From: Hofstenia miamia | Lineage: Eukaryota > Xenacoelomorpha > Acoela > Hofsteniidae | Reading direction: 5' to 3' | Assembly: GCA_900660155.1 (NCBI GenBank) | Contig: CABFPE010000007.1 | Coordinates: 1,226,357 to 1,290,356 of the forward strand | Length of the DNA: 64,000 bases | In this document: piece after piece, positions 46,965-52,808 of the stretch | Layout: the number at the start of each line of letters is the position of its first letter | Position numbering within the stretch: position 1 is the first letter of the stretch | Notes under the pieces: model-generated | What the model was told of the DNA's origin: nothing | Seen by the model: only the letters and a program-made list of their open reading frames with translations | The model's database searches: none | Position numbers and translations under genes: made by a program

Positions 46965-48709
46965 CAGTATTTCTTGCTAGCTAGCATGCACCTTTATATA
47001 TATATAAATATGCATTTATATGGTAATAAATAAAGTAAATTTGTATTTTGCTCGCCAAAATATCTCTCCACTAAACTAATCTAACAAACGGCGAGTTTGA
47101 GAAATTATTTAATAAACCCAAATTTCCTTATATCAAAGAGAACTACCAATATTTAGTAATATTGAATGTCATAAATGGTTGTTTAGTACTTGATTAAAAT
47201 ACTCACATATCGGGTTTATTTTCCAAGTCTTTTGCAACAAATTTACAGCATTCTCGTTTTTCGAAGGACCCCTTCAATGTAGCAATTGACTAAATATTAT
47301 ACATATGTAATTTACAAATGTAATGTATGTGATATACCGTTTTAAAAGTATTGTACATTTTGCGCTACAGCAAAGAACACGCGGTTAAGGTTTATGGGAG
47401 AGGAAATAAGCAATAGACCTATAAAGGCAACAATCTACATATTTACAGTTGCTTATTTGCCAAGTGCAAAATTAATGCGAAATTTTGAATTTTACATTAA
47501 TTTCCTGCTTGGAATACAAATTTTATAAAATACATAAAAAAATCAACTTTAGCAAGTATTTACCTTAACATCAAAAAGTTTTTAAATCAAAAGTTTCAAC
47601 ATTCTTCTTAAAGTATGTATATGTACATAAATTTGTACCATTTAGATCTCCCCACACAGAGATGGGCACGGGCCGGAAATTCATCACCAAGCCCTCACCC
47701 AATCCGGCACAACTCATTTTAATTATGTTTCGGTTTGCTAGACCAAAGTTCAGTGTATTAGAATCATGTAATAAAAGTTACGTTTGAAATTGATATGCTT
47801 AAATTGCGTTTTGAAAGAGTATAATATGACAATAATGCGAAATTTCAAAATTTAAATTATATTTTCCAACACATTGTTTAAAAATTATAATATTTATACC
47901 TTTTGCAATGCCTTGCCCAAGCCCGCTTCAAGCTCCGCGCAGCACCTACTTTGCTCTACCATGCTCTATACGTTCCATTTCCATCTCTGCTCTCACATTA
48001 ATTTAAAAAGTCTTTGAAGAAATTTTTTTATATATTACACCATTGCTTAACTTCCTTCTTGTTTTGATACGTTAACAGCAAGAATAAAGTATTAAAGTTT
48101 TAAATTTTTTAATCTTCTCTGATAGAGCATTTTAGCAATCATTGATTATTCCTAACATAGTATATTCAGCGTTGGAACCTTGCCGTGCTTAATTTCGTGT
48201 CGTGCTCAAGCCCATTTTTACAGAAATTTTTGTGGTCGTGCTCACATTAAAATACGAATAAAACATATTTGTTATTTTGATTTTCTAAATCGATTAATTT
48301 GCCAATTTCTTGCCAAAAACTTTTCATTCATACAGGTTTAACCTAAGATTGCTTATAAAATCAACGAAGTTGTTATAGACTTCCGTTCCGTGCCGGGCTC
48401 GTGCTTAACTCCGTCTTTTCATGCCGTGCTCGTGCCAAAAAATCAAGGCACGTTTCCAACATTGAGTATATTACTATTATAACATTTTTAGTATCGTCTT
48501 ATACTTATAAATTCTTTGAACAGAATAATTGAAGAGACTTTAATTTGAAGAGATTAGAAATACAGGATATACTTGAGCTGAACTAACTTTGTCGTTAAAA
48601 TTTTATTTATCGATTTTCTAGTAAAAATCTTTGAAAGTCTTACTATTTTACGTTCATGAAAGTTAAACATAACATTGAAAATCAAGACTCTTACCATTTG
48701 CCGCTTCAT
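14017..48709 (-). CDS. TRPM: TRPM-type transient receptor potential cation channel (20-exon model)
   Basis: A TRPM channel: a tetrameric, non-selective cation channel, normally in plasma or organelle membranes, gated by Ca2+, nucleotides, lipids or temperature depending on the subtype. My model joins 20 coding exons (listed separately) with GT-AG introns and matching phases, giving about 1,140 residues. Order: a Cys-rich CVCGR start (about 33-37); SLOG/LSDAT domain (about 91-350, GGALDF, TGGTNAGVM, LLEGGPN, GTGRAADLIA); a long helical repeat region (about 380-720); six membrane segments (about 767-1000) with an FYDAPITKFW entry and pore motif YPYWQTYGE (940-948); a Trp-containing TRP region; and a C-terminal coiled coil ending in a stop. 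No kinase or NUDT9 domain follows, so the length resembles the short TRPM4/5/8 forms. Exon 1 and the exon 12-13-14 junctions are the least certain. Transposons and a 5-kb satellite lie in its introns. Confidence 0.88.
14611..14690. mobile_element. hAT-type MITE terminus, truncated
   Basis: CAGACTTGTCAACGAATCGA at 14611-14630 matches 19 of 20 bases of the terminus of the MITE at 33807. The following bases resemble the interior of the 9044 copy (CCAAATAGAATCTTTCAAT). No opposite end is found. Confidence 0.5.
15883..16009 (-). CDS. TRPM: TRPM exon 19
   Basis: After aatttag, phase 1 in. It reads EIMLFQAHCSDCYL...TDAKINYLTSK, resembling the FExxCxExYL segment that precedes the C-terminal coiled coil. 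Donor AA|gtactt, phase 2, matching exon 20. Confidence 0.75.
16292..16317 (-). mobile_element. hAT-like terminus remnant
   Basis: On the minus strand it reads CAGTGGTTATCAAACTGAGG followed by TACGCG. This resembles a CAGTGGTTCTCAAACT-type terminus widespread in animal hAT elements. The adjacent 16247-16290 is G+C-richer than the surroundings. No second end was found. Confidence 0.4.
17614..17690 (+). mobile_element. hAT-like terminus remnant (CAGGGTTGGCAAAAA type)
   Basis: CAGGGTTGGCAAAAAAGTG followed by runs of A/T and CGTTTTAAACGTTTAAAAC. This start and the self-complementary CGTTTAAAACG words are common at hAT MITE ends. The right end is not seen. Confidence 0.4.
17908..18089 (-). CDS. 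TRPM: TRPM exon 18 (TRP region)
   Basis: Starts NNIYEDIRDKADLLYWSNLL...FNKPLLPPI, the post-S6 TRP helix with its conserved Trp and the Pro-rich turn. It ends ACAGAAG|gtaaaa in phase 1. The frame stays open to 17828, but the donor and exon 19 fit better. Confidence 0.88.
18132..18249 (-). CDS. TRPM: TRPM exon 17 (S6)
   Basis: Post-filter loop with two cysteines (STCTGPDCPY) and S6 ending NIVLLNLLIAVF, a TRPM hallmark. Phase 1 in, phase 2 out. Confidence 0.93.
18295..18484 (-). CDS. TRPM: TRPM exon 16 (S5 and pore)
   Basis: Encodes S5 (EFTVVWIVFMLSFGIGQ) and the pore helix and filter PYWQTYGE. The donor T|gtaatt at 18294 gives phase 1, as exon 17 requires. The nearer gtaaat at 18304 would break the frame. 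Confidence 0.93.
19528..19899 (-). CDS. TRPM: TRPM exon 15 (S1-S4)
   Basis: 124 codons, phase 0/0. It carries the end of S1 (IFFLIFVGLLTYNII), S2 (VAEILLVGYMVFYTIAEGRE), S3 (WNRLDFMIIMLFW) and S4 with the family TINRRLG end. Residues E813, E816, N837 and D840 sit at the positions of the S2-S3 calcium site of TRPM2/4/5/8. Confidence 0.95.
20212..20999. repeat. Palindrome with 394-bp arms
   Basis: Arms 20212-20605 and 20606-20999 are inverted copies about a TA/ACATGT-rich centre (about 20590-20621). I saw no mismatch by eye. Identical 121-codon frames appear symmetrically on both strands as a by-product. The right arm contains the last 83 bases of TRPM exon 14 and part of intron 14, and the left arm repeats them in reverse. 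A single n at 20211 ends the left arm exactly, so a foldback sequencing or assembly artefact must be considered. Confidence 0.85.
20917..21066 (-). CDS. TRPM: TRPM exon 14 (entry to S1)
   Basis: 50 codons in phase 0/0 after ctctag. The end reads FYDAPITKFWISS, the FYxAPVxKFW block that precedes S1 in TRPM channels. Donor TCT|gtaagt. Its last 83 bases are duplicated, inverted, at 20212-20294 by the palindrome. Confidence 0.9.
21120..22868 (+). mobile_element. Decayed LINE of a different (L2/CR1-like) lineage
   Basis: Lies in TRPM intron 13. Reverse-transcriptase pieces in several frames: an AKIFNKCFERRIYPEKWK block near 21555-21615, FRPITVTPVIARVMYK near 21680-21730, DPYQFAYKETSGTLD near 21770-21820, then NIAKTKELII near 22150-22185 and FKYLGIYIDSSLCWSSHVDYV near 22267-22330. 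The last two motifs are typical of L2-like LINE ORFs and differ from the main family here. Stops and frameshifts separate the pieces, and a (TA)n run interrupts the ORF near 22424-22451. It ends with a CATA-repeat tail near 22840-22868. Confidence 0.75.
23480..23600. other. G+C-rich patch, probable DNA-transposon remnant
   Basis: Contains GCCCGTGCGGGCAGGCC and CGGCACG words like those in the hAT MITEs near 47.7 and 48.2 kb, in otherwise AT-rich intron sequence. No termini are recognised. Confidence 0.35.
25040..25279 (-). pseudogene. pogo/Tigger-like transposase N-terminus (psq-type helix-turn-helix), frameshifted
   Basis: On the minus strand, IRKSDRANYSNEQL...ACKNG is followed, after a one-base frame change near 25200, by NFAPIHGVPYRTLARYV. 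Together they have the order of the psq/CENP-B-like DNA-binding domain of pogo-type transposases and genes derived from them. A later piece near 25090 reads ISSHPKSN, also typical after this domain. The DDE part is absent. It lies in TRPM intron 13 and is not part of the channel. Confidence 0.62.
25657..30645. repeat. Tandem array, about 48 copies of a 104-bp unit
   Basis: The unit starts TTAATGAGAATGGCTCCCGT and ends CTAGCCCTGCTCCA. Spacing is 104 bases: the marker TGGCTCCC is at 25667, 25771, 25875 and, 47 periods after the first, at 30555. This means no net insertion or deletion over 4.9 kb. By eye the copies are identical. Stops occur in all six frames, so it is not coding. There are no variable spacers, so it is not a CRISPR. 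The unit contains CTAGC...GCTAG short inverted words. The array sits in TRPM intron 13 (about 10 kb), and a single n lies 69 bases past its right edge. Confidence 0.97.
30714..30714. other. Single-n assembly join next to the array
   Basis: An undetermined base followed by a TA run, 69 bases after the last satellite unit. The true array length may differ from what is shown. Confidence 0.7.
31138..31281 (-). CDS. TRPM: TRPM exon 13
   Basis: Encodes EFMSRIDNILISSYICWH and a hydrophobic pre-S1 helix (VLKYVCIFLLTVASPM). The exact start (31281, or 31290 with three more codons) and the unusual donor CAC|gttgaa are uncertain, but phase 0/0 fits both neighbours. Confidence 0.68.
32093..32237 (-). CDS. 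TRPM: TRPM exon 12
   Basis: Phase 2 in (completes a Glu codon). It encodes LEEITIKLFNIMYEEDE and HTVIGLAQLADHKK, the counterpart of the CLxLAVxxxxxxF region. The donor AAAAAG|gttacc is weak but phase-compatible. Confidence 0.8.
32436..32575 (-). CDS. TRPM: TRPM exon 11
   Basis: Starts with EMAEFF after the acceptor ttttaag at 32576, continuing ...LMLNQ of exon 10 to match LMNRQxMAxFFW without a gap. A more upstream AG at 32599 would put it out of phase. It ends in phase 2 (GA|gtaagt). Confidence 0.86.
32716..32925 (-). CDS. TRPM: TRPM exon 10
   Basis: 70 codons, phase 0/0. It ends FFFYILAILMLNQ, the LFIWAVLMNRQ counterpart, at a CAA|gtaagt donor. It includes a PKPGDPAF stretch like the PxPxxELF motif. 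Confidence 0.88.
32984..33007. repeat. (TA)n microsatellite in TRPM intron
   Basis: Pure TA run. Other runs of this type are at 22424-22451, 35964-36005, 42956-42996, 44484-44511, 45041-45066, 46930-46960, 51484-51510, 57948-57966, 61830-61860 and 63479-63497. They are a general feature of the window. Confidence 0.9.
33595..33645 (-). CDS. TRPM: TRPM exon 9 (51-nt small exon)
   Basis: Exactly 17 codons in phase 0/0 between tattttag and ACG|gtaagt. It reads ASTHKIVKRFIRSPTST, similar in place and type to the YHLVRDV segment. Being a multiple of three, it could be skipped without a frameshift. Confidence 0.72.
33807..34161. mobile_element. hAT-type MITE, 355 bp, with 8-bp target duplication
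   Basis: Perfect 20-bp terminal inverted repeats (CAGACTTGTCAACGAGCCGA at the left, its reverse complement at 34142-34161) are flanked on both sides by the 8-mer ATTAGCAA. An 8-bp duplication and a CAG start are hAT features. The interior has clustered GAGCCGAGCC and ACGAGCC words near both ends, like transposase-binding subterminal repeats. It has no coding capacity. It lies in TRPM intron 8, between exons 8 and 9. Confidence 0.88.
34719..35039 (-). CDS. TRPM: TRPM exon 8
   Basis: 107 codons, phase 0/0. It contains STDLDSAILEALL and AFQWDRLDIAEKYIF, the counterpart of the AxxWNRVDIAxxxIF helix pair conserved in TRPM homology regions. Acceptor aaaatag, donor GAA|gtatgt. Confidence 0.92.
35964..36005. 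repeat. (TA)n microsatellite
   Basis: About 20 TA units in TRPM intron 7, between exons 7 and 8. Peptide frames of alternating Ile-Tyr through it are artefacts. Confidence 0.92.
36642..36816 (-). CDS. TRPM: TRPM exon 7
   Basis: Phase 2 in, phase 0 out. Charged helical sequence (ELKRRMLLENQSQWSRL, CEKRIKQCEEI) linking the SLOG domain to the helical repeat region. Weakly conserved, but the phases and position support it. Confidence 0.85.
37246..37420 (-). CDS. TRPM: TRPM exon 6
   Basis: Begins after atatag in phase 1 and encodes VPSVVILLEGGPNSL and VVIVQGTGRAADLIA, the second half of the SLOG/LSDAT domain. Donor AA|gtaagt, phase 2. The 5.9-kb intron before it holds two Tc1 elements. Confidence 0.95.
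39201..39218. other. Assembly gap (18 n)
   Basis: A run of n between a TA microsatellite and the transposase of Tc1 copy A. The missing bases include the C-terminal end of that transposase and its second terminal repeat. Confidence 0.97.
39219..39239 (-). other. Truncated Tc1 edge at the gap
   Basis: Encodes the residues just before the SPDLNPIE block of copy A. The catalytic Glu itself falls into the gap and is only visible in the copy at 62 kb. Confidence 0.6.
39222..40040 (-). pseudogene. Tc1 transposase, frameshifted and incomplete
   Basis: About 270 residues remain in two frames that meet near 39600. A DDE integrase-type catalytic domain follows the DNA-binding domains. Compared with the 62-kb copy it lacks the NPIENCW end. 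One base in the homopolymer separates it from an open frame up to the gap, so a sequencing error is possible. Confidence 0.85.
40408..41511 (+). mobile_element. Tc1-like transposon, second family, decayed (copy C)
   Basis: A head-to-head neighbour of copy A, separated by about 170 bases. Transposase pieces on the + strand: KTTSSTFGDIIRRF (about 40498), TVQNILKKYSI, the catalytic Asp block VILSDESRFELYSS (about 40834-40875), GGNSVMVWGAIWKCGIRKI, and a final IPDRLEAVI...KGHPTKY ending near 41382. Frameshifts at about 40650 and 40790 and several stops after 41040 inactivate it. Ends at 40408-40433 and 41486-41511 share an imperfect inverted repeat with GTTCGGCCA or ATTCGGCCA. Its sequence differs strongly from copy A. 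Confidence 0.82.
42956..42996. repeat. (TA)n microsatellite
   Basis: About 20 TA units on the + strand in TRPM intron 5, flanked by short open frames (42841-43160) that I do not recognise. Confidence 0.92.
43319..43505 (-). CDS. TRPM: TRPM exon 5
   Basis: Encodes the HNYFILVDDGT...FGKEI...FEKHIS segment, matching the SHFILxDxGTxxxxGxE block of the family. Phase 0 in, phase 1 out (donor ATAG|gtaatt). Confidence 0.93.
43700..44050 (-). CDS. TRPM: TRPM exon 4 (SLOG/LSDAT core)
   Basis: 117 codons in phase 0/0. It carries the most conserved part of the N-terminal nucleotide-binding-type fold: KLLISVTGGALDF, GAWVVTGGTNAGVM and TIGIVTWGIVANRE. Acceptor attttag, donor AAA|gtaagc. Confidence 0.95.
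44484..44511. repeat. (TA)n microsatellite with mirrored flanks
   Basis: The TA run is flanked by ATTTATATT and AATATAAAT, making a longer perfect palindrome in TRPM intron 3, between exons 3 and 4. Confidence 0.85.
45719..45890 (-). CDS. TRPM: TRPM exon 3
   Basis: Starts after ttttag with the Cys-rich CVCGR motif and ends with TDVMGEMEF...IAK, the equivalent of the PTDAxGxIEF segment of TRPM proteins. Phase 2 in, phase 0 out, donor AAG|gtatgt. The frame is different from the longest open frame at this place, which is a shadow. Confidence 0.88.
46727..46935. mobile_element. Tc1-like MITE of about 200 bp
   Basis: Left CAAAAGTTTAAGACCA (46728) and right TGGTCTTAAATTTTTG (ending near 46919) are 16-bp inverted repeats with one mismatch, of the GGCCAAAAGTTT type. 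A single n replaces the bases before the left end, and a (TA)n run follows at 46930. It has no coding capacity. It lies in TRPM intron 2. Confidence 0.62.
47207..47289 (-). CDS. TRPM: TRPM exon 2
   Basis: Acceptor atatttag at 47290, donor AT|gtgagt. It encodes the stretch with FEKRECCKFV, which corresponds to the conserved KREC segment of TRPM N-termini. It leaves in phase 2 and completes an Ile codon with exon 3. Confidence 0.78.
47657..47989. mobile_element. hAT-type MITE, G+C-rich, 333 bp
   Basis: Begins CAGAGATGGGCACGGG and ends CCATTTCCATCTCTG, whose reverse complement CAGAGATGGAAATGG matches the left end. The flanking 8-mers TCCCCACA and CTCTCACA agree at five of eight positions, consistent with an old 8-bp duplication. 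The interior has GGGCCGG and CCCGC words near the ends. Non-coding, in TRPM intron 1. Confidence 0.6.
48167..48464. mobile_element. hAT-type MITE, 298 bp, with perfect 8-bp target duplication
   Basis: Terminal repeats CAGCGTTGGAACCTTGCC (left) and CAATGTTGGAAACGTGCC (reverse complement of the right end). Both sides are flanked by AGTATATT (48159-48166 and 48465-48472). Subterminal GTGCTCGTGCC and CCGTGC words repeat in both orientations. Non-coding, in TRPM intron 1. Confidence 0.87.
48695..48709 (-). CDS. TRPM: TRPM exon 1 (start codon, 5 codons)
   Basis: Encodes MKRQM and ends ATG|gtaaga, a strong donor in phase 0 that fits exon 2. An in-frame TAA lies nine codons upstream with no other ATG between, and G is at -3. 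It is a plausible first coding exon but too short to confirm by homology. Confidence 0.42.
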
Positions 48710-50245
48710 TGCGGAAAAAGCTTCTTGTAAATGTTAAGGTCTTCCGGTGAATTTGTTTAGTTAAACAATGTAGTATTTAAACGGAAGAATTTGATTATTA
48801 ATTATGCACAGTAAACAAGAATACATTTTATTCAGCATTTAGCACTCAACAGTAAACATTTGTACATCTTGTACACATTGTTTTTTTAAATTAAGACATT
48901 TATAATACTTTAGCATCTTAAAAAATCGCATTGAAAGATAAAAAATGCAAAATCAATTTTTCACCTTTGCTTAAGGATGTAATTATAACCATACTGTTGA
49001 AGGTTAAGCGATTACTGATTTTGGAGCATCTGTAGAGTTCGAGATGTGCTGAAAATATAGGCCTGCCCCAATACCTGCGGGTCTCACCTAAATTGAAACC
49101 AAGTCGGTCCATAATATGATCATTGCCAAAAAACTTTTTTTAATTTTTCGATTTGCTAGACCAAAGTTGGTAATGTTAGACAACACACGTAAATGGAAAA
49201 CTTAAATTAAGTTTTAGAAGATCAATGGTACTAATTTATAACTTCATCACAAAGATTATGAATAATGTAGCATTCACTGCACTTTGATTGATTTGTGTCA
49301 ACTGTTGCATAATTGCCAATTTTTTAAATGTCAACCCAATTTTCTGTTCATTTTTTGCAATATCTCGGATCAAGACCTACGCGGCCCTTGTCCTGAGCAT
49401 TATATGTCATGCATATTTGTTCGCGTTTAAGAATTTTGCATTTCAAATCGAATGAACTATAGAGTTAGGAAGGTTGCCATAAGTCAATACATTGTCAATA
49501 TCAAGATCTTTCGAGCTGTTTTTACGTCTTTAATGCTTCAGCTACAGTAGTGAAATATGGCAATGTTTTAACATTAAAAACGCATCAACCTGCAATAGGT
49601 ATGTGCATAAGGCTGGAATTCTGTATAAACACGGCAATGCTTTCTCGCATTTGTTTTAAAAAAACAAACCGCTTCCAAAATTTTCAATTATCTCTAAGAC
49701 TTTTAGGCAGTTGGGAAATCGTACAATATTGATTCCTCTATTAGCGAAAGTACTCTCTTGTAATGATGAAAATTTTTACTAAAGTGTTTGCTGTTCCTAG
49801 ATTCACTTAAAAAAGGAACTATTTATTTATTTCTTAAAAAATTCTAATTTCTTTGAGAACATATGTTCAGGTAATCTGAAGTTCTAAAGCCCATGGGAAT
49901 GACAACTACCCTCAACAGTTGCTTGTTATACAAAGTGATCAACTAAGTTCCAGTAAAATGCACCTGCGTGTGTATCTTCAGAAGTCGTGGCGCAAAAGGT
50001 AGTTAAAAAACTATAGACTATCTATATAAGAACTTCATTGCTAGTGTATTTTATGTAATTCACTTGAATTAGCGATTTTTACGAGCAGATGTGTTGTAAA
50101 AATTTTTTAATGAAGTGAAATATATGAGTATGGATTTTTTAAAGATAAATAAACCATTCTTTTGAATATGTGATTGAATTAATTAGCTAGGAAAGTGATA
50201 AATATGTGACAGTAATTCAAATTGAGGTAGTAATAACCACAATAC
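48710..50245. other. Upstream region of TRPM, no gene recognised
   Basis: AT-rich with short random frames. It should contain the TRPM 5' UTR and promoter, but I see no certain TATA or initiator motif, and further non-coding exons cannot be excluded. Confidence 0.4.
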
Positions 50246-50290
50246 ATATCAGAGCTGGACATGGGCCATACATGACCCGCGAGCCATGCT
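50246..50290. mobile_element. hAT-like terminus remnant
   Basis: CAGAGCTGGACATGGGCC with following GACCCGCGAGCC words resembles the start of the MITE at 47657. No second end is visible. Confidence 0.4.
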
Positions 50291-50404
50291 TTTAACCCTA
50301 TTTCTTCTTATATTTACCCGTTACACAATCGTGGATCAAAAAATATAAATAGGTATGATCGTTTTATGCATTACATATTTTAAAAATATCATTACTGTTT
50401 GAAC

Positions 50405-51400
50405 GGATTTTTTTCGATGCACTTTTCCTATCATTAAGGAAAGATTAACACATTCTCAATTTGGATTTGTTAAAAAAATTTCAATAGTAACTCAACTTCT
50501 TATTTTGATCGTTTGATTTTAATGAAAATAAGTCACGCATGATATTATATTCTGGCTTTTGTAAAGCTTTCGATAAAGGTCAATATGAACTCCTTTCAGA
50601 TGAACTTAGTAGTTTGAATATTCGACATACTTTTTAAATTTACTTTCATCATACTAATGCAATAGAAATCAACAGGTTATTATAAAGAACAGGAAATCTG
50701 AGTTGCTTCATGTTACTAGTGGTATTCCACAAGGATCTGTATTTTACCTCTGCTTTATATTTATTTCATAGTGATTTGCCTGATCAATATATTGATACAA
50801 TGTCTTTTCTTTCTGATACAAAGATAACAGTAATTTATCCATAGCCTGCAAGATTTCTTTTGTAATTTATGTGAATTGTATATATGTGTTTTTGTGAATT
50901 TAATGACGCTATTCAAATAAATTATCAGTTATTTAATTGTTAACATTTATTTGAATAAAGATTCTCTTATCTTATCTTATCTTATCTAGATAAAAAATGC
51001 ACTGATTTACAATCAGTCCTTAGCCTGTTGTTGCTGTGGGTAAATGAAAACAGAATGGAATTTAACTTTGATAAATTTTAACTACTTACTGTAATGTCTC
51101 CAGTAACCACTCATCAGCTAAATACTAATGTAAAATTAGTTTCTTCATTTTCTGTTAAACATCCTGGCGTTACCATTTCAAATAATTTGTCTTAGATTGA
51201 ACGTATATCAAAGAAATTGAAATCATGTAACATGTGTTTTATTTCTATCATAGGAACTATTTCATTCAATATTAACTTCCAAATAAAAAAGAATCTTTAT
51301 ATTATACTGATTTATTGGGCTCTTCTTTATACTTTACCAATTTGGTATGCGTTTAGAAAAATTGAAAAAAAATTATCTCGTTTAATTCTATTAAATATTT
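50405..51400 (+). mobile_element. Old LINE remnant split by a younger LINE insertion
   Basis: Reverse-transcriptase traces on the + strand: HSQFGFVKK (about 50452-50478), a FCKAFDKG block (about 50553-50577, matching the catalytic LDFSKAFD motif), SGIPQGSV (about 50718-50742) and an SDTKIT relic of the YADD box (about 50813-50830). After the inserted LINE tail it resumes with CTDLQSVLSLLLLWVNENRMEFNF (about 51000-51070) and later VKHPGVTIS. Many stops. The order on both sides shows one element interrupted at 50831-50987. Confidence 0.7.
50831..50987 (+). mobile_element. CR1-like LINE 3' end (157 bp), nested insertion
   Basis: A 5'-truncated copy containing only the 3' UTR of the main LINE family: ATCCATAGCCTG, GACGCTATTCA and AATAAAGATTC, then a TCTTA-repeat tail. 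The terminal stem (50910-50922 with 50945-50957) is perfect for 13 pairs and carries a compensatory A:T in place of the G:C of other copies. It sits inside the older LINE, so it is younger. Confidence 0.85.
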
Positions 51401-52647
51401 TGCTCATCTCTTTTAAACTTCAAGTTTTGGATCTTTTTCTCTTTAAAACCTCCTAAATAAATGATTTTAACATCTACATCTTTGTATATATATATATATA
51501 TATATATATAAATATGTATACCATATGAAAAATCAAATGCATGTTTATATGAAACTTGCAAATTTGATGAAACATTGAGTGTTCTAAGGAATATTTTACC
51601 AGAAAGTGTTACACAAGAGATTGATAGACTCCTATATATTGTAAACATCTATTTTGCTAGAATATTGCTTGTAAGACTAAAGTCTTCTATTGATTTAATT
51701 TCCATCCATAGAATTTGCTAAAGTAGCCTATTTCTCTTCTAAGATTATGTTGCTAAGATTTAAAAGAAACTGATCAATTACTCATTATTTTCAAATCTGG
51801 CATTTATAACATGAATATTTTTTAGGCAGAATCAGATTTTTTTGTTAAACATGTTTGGAAGTCGTTTCAATTGCCCAAAGTTGTTTGTAAAAATTTTAAT
51901 TGGAAAAATTAATATCTGAAATCACGCTACAAGTACCAGCACTTAATATATAACACTTACTATGTGATATACATTACAAATATATGCATCCGTTGTGCTT
52001 AATGGGTTTTTTGAAATTCCATTTAATCTATTCGCTGCCGCATACTTTTTTAATAAAATTTTTTTTCAAGAAAATATCAATTATTTATGTTTTTTCTCAG
52101 CACTTTAGTGGATGACATAAATCTTTTAATCGGAATGATTCTCATAATAATAGAGGTTGGATTTCCCGCATACATTTTGGGCCTACACTCACATATGTAA
52201 CACATGGAGCAGCATTTGATTCCCTCCTTACACATTTCTTTTCAAAATAATCAATTTTTGTCGTGGCTTAAATCAATTCCTTTCTCCAATTATACTTGTA
52301 TCTCTTGCTATAGAGAGATTAATTCTAATCAATTTCAATGCATCTGCTAGTCAGTTGCTGGTACTCTGTTTCAGAAATCGATTTGTTATTATTGTTTTCA
52401 ACTGCAGCTGTATTAGCTACTAGAATTTTATTTGCTGTGAAATCAAAATGGGAGTTTATTAATAAAGATTCTCGATGGGTGATATTTGATTTAAGCATAC
52501 ATTGTAATTTTGGAGTTTTTGAAACAATGATTAACAGAGGATACGATTTTGATTATCCAATAGTATTATAAGAATATTCCATTGCTTTAAATTCTTTAAC
52601 AGAACTTCTTATGACAATTTTTATTCCATTTGCTATGCAGTCAGTAA
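51401..52647. other. AT-rich spacer, possible further LINE debris
   Basis: Open stretches near 52338-52571 and scattered + strand frames look like decayed coding sequence but match nothing I can name. A (TA)n run lies at 51484-51510. Confidence 0.35.

Positions 52648-52675
<28 letters not shown>
52648..52675 (-). repeat. LINE 3' tail, TATCT repeats
   Basis: On the + strand AGATA repeats, i.e. TATCT units at the 3' end of the element. The same tail closes the copies at 2539, 6566 and 50987. It probably arises by templated addition at the 3' end during reverse transcription. Confidence 0.9.
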
Positions 52676-52678
<3 letters not shown>

Positions 52679-52683
52679 TTCTT

Positions 52684-52729
52684 TATTCAGATAATATTTT
52701 CAATTACAAAACTGGTTATTATCTGAATA
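52684..52729 (-). other. 3'-terminal stem-loop of the LINE RNA
   Basis: Arms 52684-52695 and 52718-52729 are perfectly complementary for 12 pairs with a loop of about 22 bases, directly before AATAAAGAAT and the tail. Homologous stems occur at 6492-6538 and 50910-50957. Such 3' stem-loops are recognised by the reverse transcriptase in L2-type LINEs, and I infer the same role here. Confidence 0.75.
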
Positions 52730-52808
52730 GCGTCAAGAATGATAACAAATAACTATATTTACAAAAAAAAATAGGACTACAAAATCTGTTCTGTTCAGGC
52801 TATGGAAA

